Part shown: positions 45,821-58,185 of the stretch, piece by piece
Layout: each line of letters starts with the position of its first letter
How positions within the stretch are numbered: position 1 is the stretch's first letter
Assembly (NCBI RefSeq): GCF_003590095.1
Contig: NC_039478.1
Coordinates: 23,622,001 to 23,686,000, forward strand
Source: Trichoplusia ni
Lineage: Eukaryota > Arthropoda > Insecta > Lepidoptera > Noctuidae
Direction of reading: 5' to 3'
DNA: 64,000 nt
The notes under the pieces: model-generated
What the model saw: the letters and a program-made list of their open reading frames with translations, nothing else
Told to the model about the DNA's origin: nothing
Database searches by the model: none
Made by a program: the position numbers and the translations under genes

Positions 45821-47745
45821 ATTATTTCTGTAACGTCACGGGATAATTTCAATGGAAGAAACTCGGTTATCAAGATTTTTTTTAAGAAAATTACACGCGG
45901 TATGAAATTTCAATCACGTTATGAAGCTTTTGTTTTAATGTACAAGTATATTAGACATCGTTACAAATTATCTTCTTTTGATCTGTTTTCCTTCCTACCT
46001 TATTACCTAAGCTACTGTTTTCTTCCTAATTATCAATATTTCTCTGTCATTTCGGGCATGACGTAACTGCTTTGTCTCTTCTCTACCTGTATCTAATAAA
46101 ATTCATATGTCTTAAGCACCTACCCTGCTTACTGCTACTCTTGAGGACGTTTTTGATGTAAATGTAGGTAGAGTTTCTGACACCGTCAAGTGTAAAATAT
46201 CCATTCTGATATCATGTCTGATATCAAGTCTACGTCTTTGTCTATTCGTTTGATCGATCATTATCCGTGGTTAAGCAGAGACCGATTATGCTTTAAATAA
46301 TTAGCAACTCTCAAGAAGGCCAATTTATTTATCACCATGAAAAATGTTGCCGATCAAACAGTAAATAAACTCATTCTACCGCAGTCCACCGTTGAGAATA
46401 CGCCGTTCATTAAAAAAGCTATGAGGTGCTTAAAAAAAGGTTTAATTTCAGTGTGTTTCACCACCGCCGTGTAAGTTCCCATTAAATTACTTGACAGATT
46501 TTTTCAAACAAAGAATGACAAATTTTTCAATTTATCTGCCAGGTAGTGGCTAAAAAAGTTTCCGCACGGTCAAAGTTGACAAATAAACGCCTCTATTCCC
46601 ATTTACGTCATTTTCAATGGAAAATACAAAACAAAAGAGAAACACAAGTCCTTTTCACATCGCAAGTAGTTTAGTGGCGACTCGTCTGCCATCTAATAAC
46701 TTAATGGCGTACCTAACGCGGTGCCAACGGTAACTGTTAGCTGTGTAATAACATAGGGGTATGTAACTCGGTGGGCGGTCTAGCCGTTACCGTACCTTGG
46801 AAAATGAAAATTATTCACTTTTCTAGTAAATTTTCTATCATTTCCCTTTTATTGATTTATTTTTAATGGTGTACTTCATTGATATATTGTAATTTCAGTT
46901 CATTCCATCTTTTTTAAGTTTTTGCACTTAATCTAACCGCATGCTTTGACTGCATCAAGGAACTTGAATGTTAGTAAAAAGAACTGCAACAAAAGGAGTA
47001 CAAACGTAATACAGTACTAAAACACTACAAAAAGATGCGAAAACTCTTTTTCAATTTCACATGATTTCGAGTTATTTTTCACATATTTTCAAAATATATT
47101 TTGCAGCTACGACCAAAATCTTTAACCCTAGTGATGCTAGCTATTACTTTGAATCTTCACTCATCTGAAAAGACAGATGTAACATGAACTCTTAAAAGAG
47201 TATGTGTGTGAAGTGTGATCGAGAAGGCACACTATAAAGCGCAGATTTTATCTCTCTCCCACACTGACACGAATTTTATTTTAAGTAGTTGTGGTGTTAC
47301 ACTGGCTCCCTCAGTCGCGAGGCGTCAAAATGCCACTTGGCCACGACAGTTAGCAGAAACAGGGACGAAGGAAACTCAGAGTAACCGCGAAATGATGTCT
47401 GAATGCGGATTAATAGAAAGGCGTTGCAATTTACTGCCTTTCAGCTAGTCTGCAACTGTGACTGACGTCTGTATTTTCCTTGGAGTCAGGACGCTAGACC
47501 ATCCGTACAAGTACTGGTTTTACTTAAAAAATGTTACTAGTTTGAATCAGACCTATGAGTCTTTAGTAGATACCTGTATCATTTATTAAAATATTATTTA
47601 TAACCTTTTGCTTGGTTGGTGTAAATTCAAGATTACTGAGAGTATAAGTACATAAAGACATAAGGTTATAAAATGATCTTGTGAAGTAGAACTTTTGTGG
47701 TCTTATTCTCTCTGACAACGAAACGAACAATAAAAACATATATCA
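45821..47745. other. Gene-free DNA with candidate regulatory island
   Basis: No supported gene. 46410-46800 and 47215-47470 are repeat-poor and GC-richer than their surroundings. The 77-codon frame at 47215 has no domain. Confidence 0.25.
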
Positions 47746-48024
47746 CTAGCTGAACCAGCAAACGTTGTTTCGCCGAATATTTTTCTAGTTGTATGTATTT
47801 TTAATGGCGAACTATAAAAAAATAAAAACAAACAATTTCGTCCAAAAAATAATATATTTTTTTTAGTGTGAGCAACCCTTATCTCTTAGGTGTATGAAAA
47901 ATAGATGTTGTTCTATTCTCAGACCTACCCAATATGTGAACAAAATTTCATAAAAATCGGTCGAACCGTTTCGGAGGAGTACGGTAACTAACATCGTGAC
48001 GATGGAATTTTATATATTAGAAGA
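47746..48024 (-). mobile_element. Helitron-like element, tcttctaatatataaaa type
   Basis: The left end ctagctgaaccagcaaacgt is a 3' CTAG end read in reverse; the right end is tcttctaatatataaaattc on minus. Internal words aaaatcggtcgaaccgtttc and gtaactaacatcgtgac are shared with 55824-56108 and 62560-62781. Confidence 0.7.
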
Positions 48025-48508
48025 TATATTGGTAAAATCACAAGTCTAGTGTCATTAAACAGATAATGGCAGTTGATTAATTAATCGTTTTAATGAAACG
48101 CTATGCTGCAACATTCGTAGGCAGAAGATATGATTTACCTTTGTATGAAATAAACATGGAATCTGTCGATAAATTAATTTTACTCCACAATTTCAGTATA
48201 ATTTATTCGTTACACGGTACCACCAAACTTCGATGTCATACCTCACACAATTGTGACCATTCGGTTTTGTAGGCGATGCGGCGTTTTCAACCACGCCCAA
48301 TGTCCCAATCGGTGCAGTTTCAGCAACCCTACATTTTCTGAGGATTAAACTTTAAAAAATACAGCAATTTTATATAATATTTTATAATAAAGTTAAATAC
48401 CAAACAGTCGAAAAAAAGCAATGTATAAAGCCATTGTTCCTCAAGTTTTTTGCTATTATTTTCTAAAAAGTATCAAAAATTTGGATAAAACTGAAAACGC
48501 TCAACAGA

Positions 48509-48581
48509 TGACCGTGACAGGATTCGAACCTGCAATCTTCGGATCCGAAGTCCGATGCCTTATCCATTAGGCCACACGGCC
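48509..48581 (-). tRNA. tRNA-Arg (anticodon TCG)
   Basis: 73 nt on the minus strand without an intron. Acceptor stem GGCCGTG/CACGGTC with one G-U pair; D arm gcctaatggataaggc; anticodon stem tcgga/tccga with loop cTTCGga (anticodon TCG); T arm gcaggttcgaatcctgt. All invariant features look intact. A T run suitable for Pol III termination is not immediately adjacent. Confidence 0.93.
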
Positions 48582-49118
48582 GGTACAATGATAGCGCAAA
48601 TAGCTTTTCTCATTCGAATGTATGCCATAATATTAGGGTAAGGGATCCCGATTCAATGAATGTTACTATACATTTTGAGTTCGCTCGATTATAATTCCTA
48701 GGAGTGGTTAAGTTATTAATTGTTTGCTAGTACAATTCCAGAAATGGAGAGCGATACAATGAGTGGAACTTAGATAGTCAATATAAGTAATTTACTGAAA
48801 TATTTTTTGATTAAACTAGAGGGGACTATTCCAATAGAGTCTGGATATGGATTGAGCAATGAACCTACTTGTATGGGGCAGGGTTGTATACAGGATTTAA
48901 CAGAAGCCAGATTTTATATACCACTTCTGTGTAAGGAAGTAATCGTCATTCTCTTCAACAAAAATAATTATCGGTGAACGTTCTTATATCACTTTCGCTC
49001 CCAAAGACATTATATTCTCTACTAGCTAGACTATGCACGAAAAAAAAAATGATTATCAAAAATGAGCTTTCAAACCGTCAGCATAAGGTAGTTTATTCTT
49101 CGTGAGCGGTAGCTAGTT

Positions 49119-50018
49119 AAAAACGGTCCACGCGAGAGGGCTCCCGCTGGTAGTGTGTCCTTGTCTAACATCTTGCCAGCTCAACGAATGATTGGGTTTG
49201 GGTGAAATGGTAAAAAACCTTATATTTTTCCTTTTTAAGATTTACTAAAACGAACGATTAATATACTTTGAAACGTATTTAAATGTTTTAGTTTCTATAA
49301 TTAATTAATTAATTCCTTTTAACAGCCTTCTGGGCACGTTTCCCGACTTTGGCAGGGATGAAGATGTCTTTTTTGACACTTTGTAAATAATGTATATTTT
49401 TCTTTTTATATTGATATTGTTTTAAAAAATGTAAATATCCTTTTAGTTTAATTTATTGTAAAAATAGTTAAAGTAAAATTAAGTAATCATGAAATAATAC
49501 GGAATAAATACTGTATTACTTTTATTTAAAAAAATAATTCATTATAACTGAGTAAGGTAAAATTTAAATATTTGGGCCTGGTAATACTCTATTGTCACTA
49601 TTGTCATCTATTGTCACTTCAAAATTGAAAGTAGGGTTAGCTACTTTTTCCATTTTTTTTGGTACAAAAGTCGTCATATTAATAAAATAAAAATTATTGT
49701 TTTATTTACATAACACATTATTGTACCATAATCAAGTAAAAAGTCTGTCAATTCTAAACATATTTTGCATCTATAGGGTGAACCCAGAATATCATTTGCT
49801 TTCTTTTTCGTCTTCTAGCAACACAAATCGCTATTGATTCCAATATATATACACTCTATCTATAGGTTTATTTTTTTACTTTCATTAAATTAGGTAGCAT
49901 CAACATAAGATACACCATCGTTTTTACAAGCAATATGTCCCGGGTTCTGTTTGGTCATGGTCACTCCATTAGAAAGAGACATACTACCGTCGGGAGCCCT
50001 CTCGCTCGGACCGTTTTT
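49119..50018. mobile_element. TIR-bounded element of about 900 bp with an exon-like remnant
   Basis: The left end aaaaacggtccacgcgagag, then ggctcccg, is matched in inverse at the right (cgggagccctctcgctcgga, then ccgtttttt). Similarity continues to about 50 bp. Inside lies an acceptor-like ttccttttaacag at 49325, followed by a short acidic frame ending TAA (GTFPDFGRDEDVFFDTL) and an AATAAA at 49503. This could be the last exon of a deleted transposase gene. Target duplication and family are unresolved. Confidence 0.45.
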
Positions 50019-50039
50019 TGCACCATAGTCTCTTTTACT

Positions 50040-50190
50040 CCTCCTGTCTTTTTATAGTAACTACTGCGAGGATTATTCATTATATAACGGTTTACTCACG
50101 CGTTGCATCGGGATTACCTGACTAGTTGCGGACCCAACCGGAGATCTTAATCATGAGCTGATGCGGCGGCGGAGTTGCGAATCCTAATGT
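50040..50190 (+). repeat. Repeat shared with 63165-63315
   Basis: ctttttatagtaactact, gtttactcacgcg, gggattacctgactagt, accggagatcttaatcatg and agctgatgcggcgg occur in the same order, diverged, at 63165-63315. Confidence 0.6.
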
Positions 50191-50344
50191 GTTGTTTTTT
50201 CCGCCATTTCCTTTACTTGGTCTGTGTACTTTCTTTAAGCTCTTTCTTTTGATCTTCGAGACTCTACTAATGTCCTTGTTTTATACCAAAGTTATCAAAT
50301 GAGGTGACCTGTAAAGTTTCCTTGAATAAGGTATATAAAGAAAA

Positions 50345-50600
50345 CTAGCTGTTGCCCGCGACTTCGTTCCCGTGGGTAGAAGATATAAGTTATGATTTAT
50401 ACCTGCCCTGTTTTTTCACATTTTCCATTGTACCTATCTTCGCTCCTATTAGTCGCAGCGTGATGGTTTATAGCCTTAAGCCTTCCTCGATGAATGGTCT
50501 ATTCAACACAAAAATATTTTTTCAATTTGGACCAGTAGTTCCTGAGATTAGCGCGTTCAAACAAACAAACAAACTCTTCAGCTTTATATATTAGTATAGA
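50345..50600 (-). mobile_element. Helitron-like element, well preserved
   Basis: It runs on minus from TCTATACTAATATATAAAGC to a 3' hairpin (acgaagtcgcgggcaac) and CTAG, 256 bp, between A (50344) and T (50601). The best-preserved copy of the family also seen at 31885, 56368 and 56723. Confidence 0.78.
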
Positions 50601-51081
50601 TTAATTTAGGTGTTTCCATAAAAACTTTTACCACCTTATTACGATAATCTTTTCGTTAAGAATTTTGTTTCTATACGAGCGTTTTCGAGAAGTCATGTTT
50701 AATTATTCCATTCGGTCTAGATAAATGAGCAACGCTTAGTTGGAAGCCGGTAATTGTTTGACCTTTCAACTACAGGAAATGCCAAGAAAGCTTCAGCAGC
50801 CTTATATAAAGTTACTTCAGGTAGGCGTGTTCATTGGAAACAAAAAGGTTATGCAATAAATATTTAAATCAGGTTTATTTGTGCACCTAGAAAAAATAAT
50901 AATAACAAAGTGTGTGGTGTTGTACCTTAAGGGTAAAAACCGAATTCTATTTTAAATATCAGCTGTCTGTCCGTTTGTCTGTCTCAATGAGCTCTATTTT
51001 AAGAAGTGTGGTAGCTAGAGCATTGAAATTTCCAGAGCAAAAAATGTTAAACAAAATGAACCCGGTCTTGAATTTTATTTA

Positions 51082-51361
51082 CTAGCTATTGCCCGCGACT
51101 TCGTCTGCGTGGACTTCAGTTTACAGCGTTCGGTGATCCCCGTTTCCATGGGAATACATCATCTTAGTGATCTTATAGCTTTTACACACCTTTTCAATTT
51201 TCCCTCGGGAACTATTTCAAAAATCGGGATAAAAGGTAGCCTTTGTTCCTTTCCATGTCAATGGCTATGTGCATGCCGAATTTCATCCAAATCTGTTCAG
51301 CTATTTTTGCGTGATTGATTAACAAACATCCACTCTTTCACATTTATAATATAAGTAAGGA
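51082..51361 (-). mobile_element. Helitron-like element, tccttacttatattataaa type
   Basis: The left end ctagctattgcccgcgactt and the right end tccttacttatattataaat on minus, flanked by A and T. Internal words such as ggcatgcacatagccattga are not shared with the 50345 family. Confidence 0.75.
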
Positions 51362-54300
51362 TTTGGTCTTTTGTACAGAACTCTCAATGTCGGAATCTCA
51401 CTTGACCGGTTTTTGTTGAGATAAGACTTTAATATAGGTATCTCCCGCTTTATTAAGTAATCCAAGCGATATAAAGCAGACATATGGCCGTAAACTGCAC
51501 GCTGCAGCTACACTGTAATTTATCCAGCAATATGTTACCCGACGGATTATTCGTATAAGCATGTAACATTTTTACAATAAATTCCTCTTTGTATCTGAGA
51601 GATGATAATAAATAATTAAAGCTCATTAGTTGACCACCTGTGTACATTATGGCTTTGGTGAAAAAAAAACTTGAATTTAAACAAAATACCTTTTCGAAAC
51701 TGGAAAGCGGTTTTAAATAGCAATTTAGGACTTGAATAAATACTTTTTTTCGAAATGTAAGGATTTACAGAGCAGTGCCATAGAGAAACTTACCTACATG
51801 TATATTTGAGGGCACTCGTATAAGCGCACGTCGCGGTCGGATCGAAGTATGAATGCCTACGCGTTTAGGGTGAGAGATTGATTGTGTATGTGTGCGTATG
51901 TAGCCCCTGCTGTATGCGGTCCCTACGGATTTGGTTTGAACGTACAAATACTCAGGCACTCCCTTTTAAAACATGTTTTAACCCTTTTTTCTCAGTTGCT
52001 CTGTTCTGATCAGCTTTGGTTATAATCTAAATGGGGTAAACTTTAAAATTTGTAAGGCACCTAAATCAGTTAGAAAAAAATAGTTAAATACAAAAACGCT
52101 TAAACACAAAAAAAATGCTACGCTCATAAATTTTATGGATTTTTTTCTCTATTTGTTTTTCTTTAGCCCCAGAGAACATTTAGTTTCACAGCAAATATAG
52201 AGAGGATTAGCTAAATCATCAAACCTTGTTGCAATCTCTCTAATTTATTGATGGACATGGTATATACGTACATGTACGAGTGTATTAGGCTATTATCGGG
52301 CGTGTTAGCGGTGTATCTCATTCGATTATCAAATGAAGATGCGATGACTTGTCCTAGCAAATTAGACATTGATGTATTACTAGATCTGACATGCACGACG
52401 CAGGTAGATCAAACACGGCGGAGTGATGCATCTACTAATTGTCTAACATCTAGGCTAGTTGCAATGTATTAGATCAAGGTATTTGGTTGATTCCTATTAA
52501 TCTCGAAGTGGATTATGACTAGGTATCCTAGAATTTGTCACATCGTTGCACTGTACGGATAGTCTATTAATATGGGACGCCACGGAGTAAACGTGTCGCG
52601 GTTTCGATTTCCGGATAGTTTGTGATCCTCGGATGCTGGTGTTGAGACGAGCCGAGTGGTTAAGGTCATCAAAGCTATGCACGACGTGTCGTGATTTAGA
52701 TCCCCAGGTAGAACAAGCGTTTGTGTGAGGATTAAACCCAGAACCTAAGGTATAGCAGTCAACGCCACTATTCGACTCCCACCCTTTTTTGGAACACTTA
52801 TTAAATCAAACAAAGACTGAATCAAGATAACTTCTGCAGCCATTGTATCCGACAATCGCTTCTCACAAAGGCCTTTACTAATTGGTGCCAGCATGTCAAC
52901 CTTGCCCACCGTTTCATACATGTCAAAAGGCAAAAGCCCCAATTTTCCAATGTAGTCACAAGCTTTGTCATGTTATCAAGTTTCACAAGCTCGACTAGAA
53001 TTTAGCAAATTGATTTTGTATACTATTCTGCCACAGCCCTTTCATTGTAACTGTCCACTATCTAAATTCCCTGTTTTCAACAGTTTCAAAGTGCTGATAG
53101 ATCTTTCCTATAGCACGTAGCCAGAGGATGCTTCGATTTGTAGAAATGCAGACGTGAAAGTACTGTCAAAGGGTATTCAGGACGATTTTGTCCAGAGACT
53201 TGCAAAATTGGAAGTGATATTCTTTGTAGTAGTTTAGTTCTTACATTGCTGGCAACGGATCCTTTAAGCTGGTGCCGGCAGGTCCTTTGTTCCGAAGCTT
53301 CATTGCAAAGAACAAAGAATCGAAACTCTACTTGAGTTTTGCTGAAATATATTTGCCCTCCAAAAGCTTTGTTTCGAATTTTATCGTACATAGGACTTAT
53401 AGTAAAATGCTTAGCGGCTATTAATTTTTAAAATTGGTTTTTTCCCCTTCTCAAAGTGTCTATTTTAAATTATTTTATTTAATCTCCATTTTGGACAGGA
53501 CCACAGCTGAGACTGACACGAAAGTTATTGACAGACAGAATTAAAAAAAATGCACGAGAAGGAAAACTCGATTGTTCCGTTTTAAAATATGCTGGCTTTT
53601 GTAAGCTATCACAATTTTGACGTTCGCTATCAATTTTTTGTAACCAACTTTTTTATCTACCTTTGTGATAAAGGAGTTATATCCAGCCCGTGAGCTCAAA
53701 TGCATTGTGTCGGGGGACTGGTGGTATCTGCGGGGTTTTTGTGCTAAAAATTTTGTTTGTGTTTGAGTACCCACTCTGTTCGAAAGTTTTCTTCATAGGT
53801 GTCCATTGTTCATAGTCAGTTAAAGAAGGTAAATGCTATGTACCTCTATGAATTAGCAAAAACAGTAGTTATAAAACTTAATATTTTCACTACATCGGTC
53901 AGGTCATCAGGGTCCATTCTAAGACTTTATAAACGCTTGTTTACTTCAGCCGGTACTGCGTCGAGTTAACCGCATTGCGAGCTTACGGCTACGTCGAACT
54001 GTAAACAAGCAACAAAGCTACACTAAATACCCAAGGGTATTTGTTTAGAACCGCAGATTTAGACTTACAATTATTTTTTTGAAATGGAACATAAAACTGT
54101 TTTGTGGTTTATCGATAATTCGTTCGTAAGTCAACACACTTAAAGATCAAAATTACTAAAAGATTTCGAGTAAAGACATAAGACTTCTGATAGTCCAAAT
54201 AAAACCTCTTTAGACAGCCGTATAAACACCTCTAAAAAGCATCAAAACTTACAAACCACCAGCGACGTCCATAAAACATTAAGAAAAAAAAAACAAAGCA

Positions 54301-55823
54301 CGAACACAGTTTAAATTACACCAACAATTGAATGGACAGAATAATCATATTAATTTCTAGCCGGTCAGTGTTTCAATGTTACGAACATGAACTCTAACTA
54401 GACAGTTAAAAGGCCGGTTACGTCGAGGCAGGGGTACCAACGCCAGCGGGTAAACGAAACAAATAGCTTATAACAAAAGAAGGTTGTATATAATATGCAT
54501 TTTCAAAACCTGTGTGATCAATTAAAGGTGCAATTATTTGCTGGAAAAAGCAATAAATTTTCCGAAATCAATGTAATTATTGTTACAAAATGCTTGTGAC
54601 AACTAATAAATCATAGCATTCAGGTACCCTAAAATTGAGATTTGTTAATTAAGGGGAATTTCCCAAAAAAACATTGAAACACTAGTAGTTAATGCTGTGC
54701 TTAAGAAATATAGTTTGATTTAATATAAAGAAAAATGTTTCAATATTTTTTATCTCGTCTTTTCACGTTCCTAATATCCATGTATATTATTTAAGGGATT
54801 TTTACACATACTGTACTCCTTCTTCTGCTAGGAAGTAACTTGGTGATGCAATTATTCAAAGAGCATGTTCTCTTACTTCTCCCTACTCTTAGATCTTAAA
54901 GTTATATTCTTGAAGAAGTGGAAGTGTCAAAGCACAAGGCGTAGGACGACGTGTCTCATCGTCAACTTGAATAATATTACGTAAGTAAGTGTTACACTCG
55001 CTCGCGTATAGCCCGGCGACGAAAATAAAGAACATTTGAATTTGCTTCCTGCTGCTCGCGAACGCATTTTGTTTCTACTTTTTTGCCTTTGTTCGTTACT
55101 CGCTCGCCGCCGGCGGTGAGACAACCGCCTCATACTTCAATATTGATCGAACTGCATTGACATTGTAATACTTTTCATTGAGAGATTTAAGTGAATGAAC
55201 CGCATACACGTTGTGTGGAGGTTCATTGAGCGGGGAATCGGTCGCTCGGAAAACAAACGACAATTTTGTTTTTGCCATTTTTAATGCGAGTGTTTTGATA
55301 TTTGTTTTGCTAACGCGGCGAAGTATTGTTTTGTCCTACAATAAGGTTTGGATGTTTGACTTGGGTAAACTTGCGCTTATTTTTAAAATGGAGTAAGTAG
55401 TACAATTTTCAGCTGCCACAATAATTTCTTAAGATTTAAACTCAGCTAAAGTTAACTTATACACAAAATTGAGGTAAACTCTTTGCTGATTTAATTACTG
55501 TGAAATACGATTTTTGGCTGGAAAGTCATTTCTTCTATTTTTCCTTTTCTTATAGTTATTAAATAACACGAATGCAATAAGAACGTAATTAAAAAACTAA
55601 GTGTTCCAACTTTGACCTAGAACAACACAACCATAATTGACTTATTATTGTTCCGACTGCTGACCTACTTATGAGAATGCAATGGAATAGAAAATTGTCG
55701 GCAATAAAATCGTAAAATGAGATTTTGTCTAATGAGGTATTATTACCAATCACTGCAGCCGCGTAGAGAGAGAGATGTATAAGTATGATGCCATCCTTTT
55801 TCGTTAAGAACTTTTATTTTCTA
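51362..55823. other. Gene-free DNA with scattered short ORFs
   Basis: No supported gene. Minus-strand frames at 52745-52942, 53086-53391 and 53541-53774 lie close together and might be one decayed coding block, but no family is recognised and stops separate them. A higher-GC island at 54970-55330 looks regulatory. Confidence 0.25.
52630..52750 (+). mobile_element. tRNA-derived SINE
   Basis: gagccgagtggttaaggtca (box A-like) and a degraded box B-like gatttagatcccc, then aacaagcgtttgtgtgagg. Same order as 34485-34625. Confidence 0.55.
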
Positions 55824-56108
55824 CTAGCTGACCCAGCAAACGTTGTTTTGCCTAATCAATTATTTGTAGGTTTATGTATTTTTTAATGCCATATTATAAA
55901 AAAAATAAAAACAAAAAATATCGTCCAGAAAATGAAATATTTTTTTTAGTGTGAGCGGGTTGCTCACACTCAGGGGTATGAAAAATAGATGTTGTTCTAT
56001 TCTCAGACCTACCCAATATGTATACAAAATTTCATAAAAATCGGTCGAACCGTTTCGGAGGAGTACGGTAACTAACATCGTGACACGGGAATTTTATATA
56101 TTAGAAGA
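55824..56108 (-). mobile_element. Helitron-like element, tcttctaatatataaaa type
   Basis: Closely similar to 47746-48024, with the ctagctgacccagcaaacgt left end. It has a small extra direct repeat (gagcgggttgctcacac) that forms a short hairpin. Confidence 0.72.
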
Positions 56109-56367
56109 AGAAAGAAGATAATAACTAGGGTGAAAAAAACTTTTTTAATTGTTCTGCGCCCAATTTACATTCGTACTTCATAAAACCTAACAGCGTCGAT
56201 GTTTCGATAGAGAGTTATTTACAAACAAGCTTTATGTCGACTTTACCTGTTAAAGAGTTGATCTCAAGAATTTTCTTTCTTTGTAAGACTCCTGTAATTG
56301 TTCTAAGAATCTGATTGAATTGTGACCAGTTTCTTTCATATTTATAAGTTCAAGATTTATATTTATA

Positions 56368-56660
56368 CTAGTTGTTGCCGCGACGTCGTCCGCGTGGTTA
56401 GAAGTTATAAGTTAGGAATTTTTGAACAGAAGCCCTCGAAGTTGAATATTTTTCCCCGTTTTTGCCACATTTTCCATTGTATCTTCGCTCCTATTAGTCG
56501 CAGCGTGATGTTTTAGCCTAAAGCCTCCCTCGATAAATGGTCTATTCAACTCAAAAATATTTTTTTTAATTTGGACCAGTAGTTCCTGAGATTAGCGCGT
56601 TCAAACAAAAAAACAAACAATCAAACAAACAAACTCTTCAGCTTTATATATTAGTATAGA
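56368..56660 (-). mobile_element. Helitron-like element
   Basis: The left end is ctagttgttgccgcgacgtc and the right end, on minus, is tctatactaatatataaagc. It has an expanded (caaa) tract. Same family as 50345. Confidence 0.72.
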
Positions 56661-56722
56661 TTTAGCTGATAATTCCCAACCGTGTTTGGCTTGTTGACGA
56701 TTTCTTTAACAGCCTATTCACA

Positions 56723-56967
56723 CTAGCTGTTGCCCGCGACTTCGTCCACGTGGTTAGAATTTTCCCCGTCTTTTCCACGTTTTCCATTATATCTTTGCTC
56801 CTATTAGTCGCAGCGTGATGTTATATAGCCTATAGCCTTCCTTGATAAATGGTCTATTTAACACAAAAAGAATTTTACAAATCGAACCAGTAATTCCTTA
56901 GATTAGCGCGTTCAAACAAACAAACAATCAAACAAACAAACTCTTCGGCTTTATATATTAGTATAGA
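56723..56967 (-). mobile_element. Helitron-like element
   Basis: A second copy of the same family only 62 bp further on, with ctagctgttgcccgcgactt at the left and tctatactaatatataaagc at the right on minus. Confidence 0.72.
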
Positions 56968-57989
56968 TATAGATATAGAGTATAGATTTAATGGTGTCAA
57001 GTGCGTGTCTTATTTACTGACCGCTAAATAATGATATCCTTCGTCACTGTAAATAGTATCACGCAAAACTATTTATAAGAACACAGCGAGGTAAGGTCGA
57101 GCAGTTTATAAATAAGCAAAAGGTTTTAATCACTGCTGAGGACTTGACTATGAGTAAGCTCGTGCTAAATGATCGTAGATTACTGACAGTGGGATTTATT
57201 ATTTGTTGGTAGTTAAATGTAACTTCTCAATACTTTTGATTTGTAATAGAGATTCTTCTATTGTCTTTTTACTGGGAATCCTGAGCTGGATAGTGTGAGA
57301 TTTGTGCAATCATTCATGGCTTAAAATAAACTTCATGTTTTACAAATAAGCGGTCGTTCGCATGGGGTTCGCTGAACAGCATAATTCTGTTTTTATGCCG
57401 AGTAAAACTAACGTTATGTTAATTCTAATGCCTTCAAGAACATGTGTTTAAAGTTTTATAATAATCGGTTAGGTATTTTTCTCGTGGAAACGTATTAAAC
57501 AAACTTACATTCACATCAGTGCTGACACTTAGAGCAAGAGCTCATTCGAAACAAGACAAATTTGCCTCGTATTGACCAATCTGTCTTACGTAACAGCTTT
57601 GTCCAAGAAACGTTTTCTTTCAAGTGCCGCACACTTACTCACCATACATGTATTTTGTAAATAATATTCCCACTTACTCATCGTATACGTATTTTATATA
57701 ATGTTTAAAAAAAAGGAGAGCAGCTTCTTGCCGTCTCTACATTCCTCGACCATGACAATACAATGACAGCCTGACAGCTGAGAATGATATTTCATTTCAC
57801 GTCTGCTGTGCATTTTGCAAGCGTATCCGTGTAAAACTTTATTCAGACACTAATATCAATTAGAAAAGGTACAACAGTTAAATGCAGCGGGATTTTCCGA
57901 AAGGGTTACCGTGCCAAGGTACATGAAGAGCAAAGGAAGGAACATGGGTGGGTTTTAGTCAGTGAATGTGATGAACTATGATTTTTTTT

Positions 57990-58185
57990 TGACGCCCGTC
58001 GCCAACAGTAACGAATTTAATCCTTGTGTGGCTGGTGGTTTACAAACATACGACATGCACAAAGACACCCAGACTCACAACAAGCATTCGTGGATCATAT
58101 GTACATAAGCTTGTCCTACGTTGGGATCGAAGCCGCGACTCGACGCGCACAGTGTGCTTGCAACCACTAGACTGCAGTCAAAATT
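57990..58185 (-). mobile_element. tRNA-derived SINE
   Basis: Minus-strand box A-like agtctagtggttgcaagcac and box B-like ggcttcgatcccaacg, followed by taggacaagcttatgtacat. Plus-strand sequence to its left (acacccagactcacaac) is shared with the 40690 copy. Confidence 0.6.

Noticed and set aside
52745..53774. Three close minus-strand ORFs as one pseudogene
   Set aside because: They lie in a row and could be a decayed coding block, but stops and frame changes intervene and no domain is recognised.
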